From positions 372,001 through 436,000 of the forward strand of contig SADC01001329.1 in NCBI GenBank assembly GCA_004194705.1: a stretch of 64,000 nucleotides of DNA, read 5' to 3'. The stretch comes from Ditylenchus dipsaci. Taxonomy: Eukaryota > Nematoda > Chromadorea > Rhabditida > Anguinidae. Shown here in pieces: positions 10,501 through 18,700 of this stretch. Every line of letters begins with the position of its first letter. Position 1 is the stretch's first letter. Under the pieces are notes generated by a model. The model was not told the origin of the DNA, searched no databases, and worked only from the letters and a program-made list of their open reading frames with translations. The position numbers were made by a program, and so were the translations under genes.

Positions 10501-13231
10501 TTTATCGATAACATCAGCCACTTTGTCGCTGGTCTCGATTGGTTTGAGCAGGACCCTCCATATTGCACTCGTGATTTTAAATTCTCACTTTATTTAGCTT
10601 ATTGATCGAAAAGCTTATCATCTTTCAATGACATTTTACATAAAAATTCAAAAAAATTTTCTAAGGGAATAAATCACACAGTTCAATTAAAACCTAGAAA
10701 AACAACTGAGAGTACGTCGAAACAAGTACAAAAAAATAAAATAAAACAAAAAATTAACAAAAATATAAATATTTTAATATAAATAAATATTTTATAAATA
10801 TTATTATAAATATTTTATAAATATTTAAAATATAAATATATAAATATTTTTGAAAGTGTGGCGTGTGGCTGTGGCTGCAAATATTGCTCATTGTAGACAG
10901 AGTGTGGCTGTGTGGCTGTGGAGTGTGGCTGAGGCTTTCATTGTACACAGAGTGTCGCGTGTGGCTGTGGCGTGTGACTGTGAGTGTGTGGCTGTGCAAT
11001 GTAGACACCCCTCCGCCACAGCCACACAATTCTCGAAATCAGCCGTTTTTAGAGTGTTAATAAAGTTTATACGGTAAATAACATTTATTGTATCTACAGC
11101 GCTTTTTCGGTGTAGAATTAAACCGGTTTTCAAAAAAAAATAGTTTACTCGACAAAAAGTAAAACACATTTTCACTCCGATGACATGGCTAACGACGACC
11201 CTTATGCTGTTAAACAACAACTGTAACGCCAATTCAAACTCTGCCTTAAACCCTAAACCAATAATAGCGTTCACCCTCGGTTATTCGTCACCCTGAAACC
11301 GTTCGTGAAGGGTGCCGGTTCTTCTAATCTGGCTCTTTATTGTAATTTTATGAAATAATCTTGTAACAATACACTACACTTACTACGCTTGATCCTCCTC
11401 TCCCAATGTGATTCAACAGGGTATAGCTTTTGCCTCGAACCATAAGTCTTCTGCGCTGTGTGGTTTGAGTGCTTTTTGGCCTCTCTTTGACCACTGATAT
11501 AATATTATTCTCTGGGGCTTTGTTCTAAATAGAGATTGATCTATGGCCAAAACAATCTGACTACCTCTTCCTGGATACACTCCAAAGTAGTCATCTCTTT
11601 GGCTGAATTAATTTGGGAGGATGCTATTCGAGCACCCACCGACTGAAATGAGTTGGCCGTCAACGAGCTATGATGTTGCATGGAATCCGAGTTGCTGATC
11701 ATGGAGGAAGATGCATGCGAATTCAGGAAGGACAGTTTGGACTGGTCACCTAAGCCTGAAACTGGATGTCATAGCAAAGTAAAAGCAAAAATTAAGTGTG
11801 CGCCTTAGAGCCCATATCCCACAGGTGGGTGGATCGAAACCAGCCGATGCTACCAGTAAAAGTTAAAGAAAAATGAATGCCTCGAATATGAATACGAACC
11901 TAACACTAGGGTTGGCCTCCCCCCACCCCCCCCCGCTTTTTGGGGTGGGGGGGAGGCAGATTAGACTAAAAGTGGAGAAACGGGGGGGGGGGAGGTGGCC
12001 AATTTTTTTTTTGGGGGGGGGAGGAGCGGGGGGAGGTATAAGGAAAATTTGGTCAAAAAAAGGGGGGGAGGGAGGGAGGAAGGCCAACCCTACCTAACAC
12101 CCAAGAATACCCCGAGCTACTTGGATATTCCATTGAGCTATTAAAGGGGAAGCCATTTAGGTTTGAAAAAGTGGCTTCCATGGCGCAGTGCGTAACTGCT
12201 CGCGTTTTTTGGCCCAAAATGGTGTTTTTTGGTGTTGCAGGTTCGGGTTGGCCAGACTTGCGGACAATATTTTGCGGATGCGTGTTTCCGGACGTGATTA
12301 TTGCGGACAAAGCTTTGCGGATGAGGTTTTGCGCCTCAACTTTTGCGGATCAAATCTTGCGGACGAGAGATTTGCGGACGAACATTTGCGGACAAAGACT
12401 TGCGGACAAAGATTTGCGGACGAGAATTTGCGAACTTCATATAAGCATCGCCTAAGTCACAGGTTCGACCAACTTAGTTTTTAATGCTGTCATCCTTCAC
12501 TCCGGCTTGAGATATCTTCTTTTTTCTGCTCTTTTTCTGCCAAACTTCGGTTTATTTGCAAAAGTCGGTCCGCAAATGTTCGTGCGCAAATGTTGCATCC
12601 GCGAAATTTGGTCCGCAAAGTCTGGTCCGCAAATCTTTGTCCGCAAATTTTCGTCTGCAAATGTTGCGTCCGCAAAATTTGGTCCGCAAGCGTTGCCTCC
12701 GCAAAATGTTGTCCGCAAGTCTGGCCAACCCGCAGGTTCAATCCCACGTAGTGGCACACTATTTTTTTACCCGAATCTGGCGTCAAAAAAGTCTGATTAC
12801 CTCTAAACTAGCCAAACAAACCAAAAAAAAAGTTTACCACTACATGGGATTGAACCTGCAACACAAAAAAACACCATTTTGGGCCAAACAACGCGAGCAC
12901 TTACGCACTGCGCCATGAAGGCCACTTTTTCAAACCTAAATGGCACCCCCCCCTTAAGGCCATTGAATCACGACCACTTTCTTCGTTAATTATTCCTACT
13001 TATTCCGGAGGGCGCCTAACTTAGTAAGTTACTTGCTAACCAAAGCTGAAGAATGGCGAAAGGAAAGAAATCGGTATTAGAGTCAAGATTGTAAGCAGGC
13101 ATACCTTCGCTACTCAACGAAGAACTCAATTGATTATCACTGTGAGAAGCATCCTTGCGGTTCAAGTTTTTACTTCGTTGCTGAGCTTCTTTTTTTAATC
13201 GATTGAGCTTTTCAAGTGTGGACTCTTTCAT
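1570..13231 (-). CDS. TTK: Dual-specificity kinase TTK/Mps1 (spindle checkpoint), 3' end outside window
   Basis: Six minus-strand exons join in frame: 13231-13105, 11755-11565, 11524-11384, 7664-7539, 1786-1737 and 1672-1570, giving 246 residues. Residues 134-153 read [20 protein letters not shown], the family's glycine loop. Residue 169 is the ATP-binding Lys in 'VAIKCV', and 187 is the helix-C Glu in 'YENEIKLL'. The stretch '[16 protein letters not shown]' matches the hinge of Mps1, a kinetochore kinase that phosphorylates MELT repeats of KNL1. The start is the first Met of an open exon with no acceptor just upstream. The N-terminus is only about 130 residues, far shorter than human TTK, and no TPR region is visible, so further upstream exons are possible. 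Introns of 5.75 kb and 3.7 kb inside the kinase fold are full of transposons; another is only 40 nt. The frame is intact as far as it goes. Confidence 0.88.
1921..3299. repeat. Long palindromic (foldback) element, arms about 650 bp
   Basis: The left arm starts ATTCTTGGTACCTATGTTAA and reappears inverted at about 3280-3299. Arms match almost base for base except for small indels; a roughly 100-base loop lies near 2580-2685. No convincing coding sequence lies inside. Such near-identical arms imply recent insertion or gene conversion between arms. Confidence 0.85.
3334..3450. mobile_element. hAT-like left terminus (TAGAGACGGAAACGGGAC)
   Basis: Starts TAGAGACGGAAACGGGAC and continues with CCCG-rich subterminal motifs. 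The inverse end, finishing 'TTTCCGTCTCTA', lies at about 7310-7424, so 3334-7424 may be one hAT element swollen by later insertions, or two separate ends. Confidence 0.5.
3505..3674. mobile_element. Short pogo-type MITE (CAGTCAAACCTCGATAATCC)
   Basis: TA-flanked element with CAGTCAAACCTCGATAATCC at the left end and its inverse at the right. It carries repeated 'GTGGCGGATTATCGAGG' motifs. It is too small to encode anything. Confidence 0.8.
4062..4513. mobile_element. pogo-type MITE (CAGTCAACCCTCGATACAAC) split by a foldback
   Basis: The left end reads CAGTCAACCCTCGATACAAC. The right end is a decayed inverse, 'ATCGAGGGTTGACTCTAG'. At about 4225-4490 it is interrupted by a second inverted repeat whose ends read 'TGGCTCTCTCCTGTTATATC' and inverse. 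Non-coding. Confidence 0.65.
4667..5623 (-). mobile_element. Internally deleted mariner element
   Basis: The 957-bp element has inverted termini TTAGGTTGTAACATAAGTTC and sits between duplicated TA dinucleotides. Full mariners are about 1.3 kb, so roughly 350 bases of the interior are gone. Because the flanking MITE family has an uninterrupted copy at 7149-7251, the insertion boundaries are unambiguous. Confidence 0.88.
4782..5450 (-). pseudogene. mariner transposase, deleted and frameshifted
   Basis: The N-terminal half shows the mariner DNA-binding region: '[20 protein letters not shown]', '[20 protein letters not shown]' and '[20 protein letters not shown]'. The frame then jumps directly to '[20 protein letters not shown]' and '[13 protein letters not shown]', so the segment with the first catalytic Asp is deleted. 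After 'VKKLF' the reading frame shifts; the downstream '[15 protein letters not shown]' block lies in another frame near 4786-4989. The product cannot be an active transposase. It was identified from mariner motifs I know, not from a search. Confidence 0.9.
5799..7060 (+). mobile_element. Core-deleted hAT element
   Basis: The left end TAGAGACGAAAACGGGACGG matches the hAT terminus at 3334. CCCGTCCCG-rich subterminal repeats occur at both ends (5805-5930 and 6950-7060), but the expected right tip ('CCGTCTCTA') is absent, so the exact right border is unsure. It encodes separated pieces of a hAT transposase. Confidence 0.7.
6009..6867 (+). pseudogene. hAT transposase remnant: BED-like N-terminus plus dimerisation C-terminus
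   Basis: The N-terminus (from 6009) reads '[11 protein letters not shown]' and '[12 protein letters not shown]', a decayed BED zinc-finger pattern with the first Cys pair incomplete. A likely intron (6233-6287) leads to '[19 protein letters not shown]', the block that precedes the hAT catalytic domain. The C-terminal piece (about 6690-6860) reads '[20 protein letters not shown]' followed by '[20 protein letters not shown]', the hAT dimerisation region. The RNase-H core between is missing. Whether the pieces are spliced into one product is unknown. Confidence 0.75.
7149..7251. mobile_element. Short pogo-type MITE, uninterrupted relative of 4591-5650
   Basis: TA-flanked, 103 bp, ends CAGTCGACTCTCGATTTAAC and inverse. 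It has the same interior ('CATACGGCTGGG') as the MITE that received the mariner, and serves as its empty-site reference. Confidence 0.85.
7845..8292. mobile_element. Foldback MITE with AGGGTTGGCC ends and GGGCATATGCCC motifs
   Basis: The ends are AGGGTTGGCCAATGG and inverse. The interior is a near-perfect palindrome studded with the self-complementary motif GGGCATATGCCC. A second element with the same ends lies at 11908-12091. Both sit in introns of the TTK gene. The open frames inside are palindrome artefacts. Confidence 0.8.
8293..9460. other. TTK intron; no gene seen, GTCGAG tandem tract at 8705-8840
   Basis: The only structure I recognise is a tandem 'GGTCGAGGTCG' tract broken by 'GTGCTCACATAGG' units (8705-8840), and near 9130-9345 repeated 'GAGTGAGGATT' motifs. 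Nothing here looks coding. Confidence 0.5.
9462..9995. repeat. Foldback element in TTK intron
   Basis: Left 'CTTTCCTAGTGCAACGGCAA' reappears inverted at about 9955-9980; the arms continue through an EcoRI-like 'GAATTC' and 'TTTGCGCAAAATC' blocks. It has a central loop of about 180 bases and no coding sequence. Confidence 0.75.
10020..11035 (-). mobile_element. PIF/Harbinger remnant with GTGTGGCTGTGG-rich ends
   Basis: Inverted tracts of 'GTGTGGCTGTGGCGTGTGGC' type lie at 10030-10200 and 10855-11035, bracketing a fragment of a Harbinger transposase. The right half (10740-10850) is pure A/T-rich sequence ('ATAAATATTTTATAAATATT'). Exact borders were not determined. Confidence 0.55.
10255..10560 (-). 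pseudogene. C-terminal fragment of a PIF/Harbinger (HARBI1-like) transposase
   Basis: The fragment reads '[20 protein letters not shown]' then '[10 protein letters not shown]', matching the end of the Harbinger DDE nuclease, where W-R, then A-C-x-x-L-H-N are conserved. It continues with a charged tail to a stop at 10255. The catalytic Asp and Glu residues lie upstream in the family and are absent here, so the piece is inactive. Confidence 0.75.
11908..12091. mobile_element. G/C-homopolymer MITE with AGGGTTGGCC ends
   Basis: Ends match the foldback at 7845-8292. The interior is runs of C then G ('GGGGGGGGGGAGG') that pair with each other. Homopolymers make this region prone to assembly error. 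Confidence 0.7.
12165..12945. mobile_element. Foldback element with tRNA-like ends and TTTGCGGAC repeats
   Basis: Both ends, read inward, carry a tRNA-gene-like promoter: an A-box-like 'TGGCGCAGTGCGTAA' about 12180-12195 (and inverse at about 12900-12915), then 'GTTGCAGGTTC' resembling a B box. Inside are two opposed arrays of 'TTTGCGGACGA/AAA' units (12255-12430 and 12570-12725). The spacing between A and B boxes is longer than in a plain tRNA, so this is tRNA-derived, not a functional tRNA gene. Confidence 0.6.
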
Positions 13232-13829
13232 ATTTTTCGAGAGTAATGTTAAATAAGTAGCCGCAAAAATTTATGTAAAACTTAGAATGAGCAATGTCAA
13301 ATCACAGCATCTATTTAAATAAAAGTTCAAATTTACCCAGTTCAGGTATAGAACGCTTTATAAAAAAGGAAATATTTTTGAGACAGCCGCAACAAACGAA
13401 ATTTCAAACTTTAGAATTCCCGCCACATATTAATCTAAAATTCAGCATGTGGAGATGATCAAAATTTTGAGAACAATGTTAGAACAAGCAATAATGTTAA
13501 TGCGTTTCAAACATGCTTTTCCTTCTAGTTTCTTTATCATAGTTCTTGATACGACGTAACATACGCCGGTAGTATAGCCCGCACATGTTCAAATTCCAAA
13601 AAACAGGGTGATGAAGACAAGAAAGCTAAATTACATAATTTCCTCAAATATTAGGTCGTGTCAAAAGTTTGGTGAACTTTTTGAAAATTGATGAAAAATC
13701 TATTCTAAAAAGGCAATGCCATAAATATGGCTTTTGGAAAAAACGCTGCGAACTTTTGACACTACCTAATAGTTATGGAAAGTCTGCATCAAATCGAAAA
13801 ATTTAGAAAACGACAAACGTAGGGCCAAA

Positions 13830-14000
13830 TTTGTATTATCAGAAAACGTTACTACTCATTTGCGCAAACTCATTTGCGCAAAACTCATTTGCGCAAATTT
13901 TTTGATGTTACAGGTTCGAATCCCGCCCCCGTAGCAACAACGAAAAATCCGCGGATTTTTTTTTTTCGTTGTTGCTACGGGGGCCGGTGGTAGCAGAAAT
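13830..14000. repeat. CTCATTTGCGCAAA tandem and tRNA B-box-like hairpin
   Basis: Three 'CTCATTTGCGCAAA' units run into 'ACAGGTTCGAATCCCGCCCC', a good tRNA B-box match, and then a hairpin whose arms read 'GTAGCAACAACGAAAAA'. This is probably the tail of a tRNA-derived repeat. No cloverleaf could be folded. Confidence 0.45.
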
Positions 14001-14277
14001 TATTTTTTTTCATTGGAATAACTTTGAAGGTATCATACCCCATTCAGAATCGTGTCCTGAACACGATTTGAAATAGAAACCCCAGTCCTGGAGTAATCCT
14101 GTGAAGCCACGTATCCAATTAATGGTTTCTTCTTTCACTCTCACTCTCAATGTTGTACCGAATAAAAAAATTTGCCTCTCAGTCTTACTTTCACTAAATC
14201 CAATGACTTTTTTGGACTCTCACTTTCAGTGAAAATTTTGCTGGAATTATATATATATTTTCTTAACCGATCAAAAT

Positions 14278-14585
14278 AGGTGGTCGTCCACTTGGAGCAA
14301 AAACTTCTTTTACTTTTCGGGTCTTAAAACCTGTTTTCTGGACTGATTCGGGTATGCTGAAGATTATTTGATAGTGGTAAAATGCCGTTTTGTAGGGTAC
14401 TTCTTGAGTTTTCGGTAAAATCCAGTTTTGGTAAAGTCAACTATTGCTGAATACTCAAAAGATACTCGACGAAACGGCATTTCACCACCATCAAACCATC
14501 TTCAGCATGCCTGAATTGGTCCAAAAAACAAATTTGGACCATAAAAACGCAAAATTTTTTGATCCAAGTGGACGACCACTTAATT
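14278..14585. mobile_element. Foldback MITE with GTGGTCGTCCACTTGG ends
   Basis: Ends GTGGTCGTCCACTTGGAGC and inverse 'CCAAGTGGACGACCAC'. The same family is found at 35855-36297, and an end lies near 14740. The interior contains 'ATGCCGTTTTGTAG' and its inverse. Non-coding. Confidence 0.75.
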
Positions 14586-14984
14586 TAGTTGCTGCATGGA
14601 TTATCCAGTGAAACTGAAGTTGGATCATAGAAAAAAGTTTCAATTTTAAAAGTTCTTTACAAGAAAAAGTATTACTAACCGGGAGTTTTACCTGAATTCT
14701 TCAACCTGGGTACGACCACCTGGGTACAACAAAACCACGTGGTCGTCCACTTGAATCAAAAAAGTTTTTACGTTTTTCATGTCCCAAAACCTTTTTTCTG
14801 GATTGATTTGGGCATGCAAAATTTTTTTGTCTACTCAGAATAATCCACAAAAGTTTAAGGTCTACCACCTTGGAGTGGGTAACTACCCACGGTATTGATA
14901 TTCCAGTTGGTTAAAACAGCATTTTGAGCGGCTAAGACTGGTGGCTGACGGTCAACTCATCATTCGTTAATGTGAAGACAAATA

Positions 14985-15418
14985 CAGTCAACCCTCGATT
15001 TAACGCCACCCCCCTTTCCCTCTAGTTCTTTCCCTTTAAGGGTCCGACGCTTTTTCTAACCTAGTTTTTAAAACCTTTTGCCAGTTGTCTTCGGTCAGTT
15101 TAGTCGCAAATAGCGCAAGGATTTTACTTTTGACCTATCGTTTCTGTGAATACCGTGAATTGCCGAAAAGACCGCGAGTACTTGATTTAACGTCACCCCT
15201 TTCTCAAAATAGGATGACGTTAAATCGAGTATCCGCGGGTCTTTTCGACAATTTTTTTCATTCACAGAAACGATCAATAAAAGTAAAATCCCTGCGATAT
15301 TTGCGACTAGACTGATCGAAGACGACGGGCAAAAGGTTTAAAAAATTATGTTAACAAAAAGTCGGACCCCGGGTGGGAACGAATTTGAGGGGGGTTACGT
15401 TAAATCGAGGTTTGACTG
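14985..15418. mobile_element. pogo-type MITE (CAGTCAACCCTCGATTTAAC)
   Basis: TA-flanked. The ends read CAGTCAACCCTCGATTTAAC and 'TTAAATCGAGGTTTGACTG'. It carries the shared 'GTCCGACGCTTTTT' and 'GGGTGGGAACGAA' blocks of the 376-810 family. Non-coding. Confidence 0.8.
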
Positions 15419-15629
15419 TAATCTAACAAAGGATACTTGTGAAAAAATGAATCATTTGTGTTTCTTGCTACTACCTGCCTGTTGCATGATAAAAAAATTG
15501 AGAGTTGAAAGACCCTATTCACAAGTCCCAGTGGAATAGCAAGCTCTCAGTACTATGATACCAATCAGCTGGATTGAATTGACTTGATTGACAAACAGAC
15601 CAATGGGGAAAACTTGAACGAAGAAGACT

Positions 15630-15635
15630 TTTATT
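15630..15635 (-). terminator. Polyadenylation signal AATAAA for the LOTUS-domain gene
   Basis: AATAAA on the minus strand about 145 bases after the stop codon at 15781 of the upstream 18-exon gene. Confidence 0.5.
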
Positions 15636-15780
15636 CCAGGAGAACACCCGACAAACAAGCGCCAACAAGAGAAACTGTTTTAATTTATCAGTAATTGCAC
15701 CAAGGAAATATTTCTTCAAACTGCTCATCGCTCGTGCCACAACAGATTTTGCTGAAATATAATACTCATGTATGTTGACC

Positions 15781-18700
15781 TTAAGAGCGAACACACACCT
15801 TTCCTGTTTTCCCGACGACTATAATTTCTTCACACCAGCGCTCGAAAAATTTGTTGTAGCTAAGATCAGTTGACTGCTCCAGGCGCGAGAATCTCGGCTC
15901 TATCAAGTCCATAGCCAGCATCAAGTCACCGAGCTAAAACAATGAAAATTACTTCTATTAAAATTTAACGGCCACTCTCGATTCATTCTACAACTAAATT
16001 ATGCATTACTGGCTGAAGTTTTACAGAGAATGATTAAGCAACAACCGCAGATATAAACATCGACAGATTTCCGTGAATCGAAAAACCATTGACTAAAAAG
16101 AATTTAGTAAGTTCGACCACTAAAGCCAAGCCTTTCACTACTGTATTCACTAAGGACTTATTCGCAAAGACAAGCTAGTTAAAAACATTTTCAACATCCC
16201 GCTTCTGATTAGAAGAGAAAACGGTTACCAGGTTTCTTAATCAATCGTTATTACAGACAACTCTCATAAAAATGACATATGATTTTGGTAACCAGGCTAA
16301 AGACCTTTTCTACCACTAAGATGAATGTTTACACAGAAGTTTAAAGAAAAGATACACTGCTGCTCTTGGTGCTTGAGACTTAAATGAGAGCAGAATGTAA
16401 CTTACAAGGACAGCACGCGGATAGGTGTATTTTACAATTGCCTTGACAACTTCTCCGATTTTGCCTAAATCTTCCTAAAAAAAATCTCACATACGAAGGA
16501 AGAACGATCAGTAATGCAAACCTCTGTCAAAGCTTTGGAAACACGACGAGCTACAGTATTGCTGGTAATAGAAGCAACCTATAAACTAATAGGGCATAAA
16601 TAGATTGCAGTGAAATGAAACTTTACACTTTCTGATCTTTTCATAGGGTATTCAACGTCTCGACCGATAGAACTTAAAGCTTCAGCACTGGGTGGAACGA
16701 CAGACGGGATTGGTTTGAAATTGTGATCTCTAAAAAGATTTGGTATCAGGGGCGGTAGTAACAATCAACGGATAAAATCCGCGGATACGGATTTAATCCG
16801 CGGATATTTCTATCCACGGATAGAAATATCCGACAGAAATATCCGCGGATAGAAATATCCGCGGATAAAAACCCGTAGTAACAATCACGGATAGAAATAT
16901 CCGCAGATACGGATAAAATCCGCGGATTTATCCGCAGCTAAGGATAAATATCCACGGATTTTTCCGCGGATAAAATCTGCGAATAAATATGAGCATGGTT
17001 ATTTTCACTAAAAGTAAAAAAAAAGTTAAACTACTATTTTTTATGCTCTCCTTAAACTAAGAGAACGTTCTATTTATATTTATTCGTGTGTTATTTCACA
17101 AAATCAGTCGAAAAATATTTCATAGATCTCTTTTACACCATGTTTTCGAACAATTTTGCACAAGTGTTCCTTTAAATCTTTTTGCACCAGCTAAATTTTG
17201 AATAAAAAAAGGCTTTTTGCTCCAGAAAAAAGCTTTGTCCCTCTTTAAACGAGTACTTCTTTTTAAGTACAGTCGACTCTCGATAAACCGCCACCCCCAA
17301 AAGTTCGTTCCCACCTTGGGTCCGACACTTTTTTTACCTCGATTTTTGAAATATTTTGCTAAACCTGATTCGTCAGTCTAATCCGAAATATCGCAAGGAT
17401 TCTTATTTTACCGGACGTTTTTCGGAATGGTAACACTTTTGCCGTAAAGACCCGCGCCTCTCGATAAACCGCCACCCTATTTTCAGAAAAGGTGGCCAAG
17501 GTGGGAACGAACTTTTGGGGTGGCGGTTTATCGAGAGTCGACTGTAGTATAATTCACCTATTCAAACGTATTCACGCGTTTTTGGATAATAATCGGTTTA
17601 AAAATACAAAAGAAAATATCCTTATCCACGGATTTGCCCTGCTCCCGAACAGGCTAAGGATAATATCCGCAGATACGGATAAATATCCGCGGATATTTGA
17701 TTGTTACTACGGATTTTATCGGCAGATATTTAACCGTATCCGCGGATAATTATCCGCGGATTTTTTGGTTGTTATTACCGATTATCCGTATCCGCGGATT
17801 TTATCCGAGAATAGGAATTTATCCGCGGATATTTTGATTGTTACTACCACCGCAGAATAATTAATAGACCACCCGATTGTCGTCGGGTACCCGACATAAA
17901 AATATACGCAATACTTTTTAGATGGACAAAGTCTTACGTCTCATGATCTTGATCCACATACGTGTCCCTGGACTTGTTCTCGCTCAACTGGTAATTTTTC
18001 TCAATCTGAGAAGGACGCTGGTATTCGGTGAAGGAGCTAGTTTCAAACTTCTCTTTTCTACTTTCTTTGGCGGTACTCTCCTGAATAGAATAATTATAAG
18101 AATTAGAAAGAAACTCAATACAATCGCAGTTTAGTCCATATTTTAAGAAAACGAAAAATACTTGAAAATTATGGAAGACTTTCTAAAATAACAGGACGTA
18201 TCCATAGTGACCACATTTTTCAAAAAGTGGACGGCGTCGCGTCCGCTATATTTGTTTGAGGATGCCGGCCGTCCACCTTCCCGTCCTATGAAAAAAAAAT
18301 TCGGCCGTCCATTGCCGTCCAGCATCATTACCGGCCGTATACTGTCTAGTCAAAGCCGGCCACGGCCGGACGGGACGAAAAACGGTCCGGGCCCGGAGAT
18401 TGCGCGGTCACTATGGGCGTATCAATATTTGCATATTTAGGGGGGGGGGGGTCCTAATCGTTTCGCCAATGAGATCTTTTCGCCAATGGAATCTTTTCGC
18501 CAATGGTATGTTTTCGCCAATAGCATCTTCTCTCGAGCAATTTCAGTCTTTTGTAATGCAAATTACCACTTATTTTGTAGCTCATCTCACTGGCTACCAA
18601 ATGAGTGGTAATTTACCAGACAAAGGAATAAGAGCACTTGAGAAAAGAAGCGATTGGCGAAAACATACCATCAGCGAAGTGGTCTCATTGGCGAAAAGAT

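Noticed and set aside
15781..16578. ARPC5 (Arp2/3 p16) homology in the C-terminus of the LOTUS-domain gene
   Set aside because: 'VKYTYP' and 'RWCEEIIVVGKTG' vaguely resemble ARPC5 motifs, but the spacing is off by about 25 residues and the rest does not align. Left as unidentified.
18207..18440. Open frame overlapping CCGGCCGTCC repeats
   Set aside because: The sequence is a GGCCGTCC-rich repeat tip, similar in style to the hAT and MULE subterminal repeats; no domain and no splice signals.
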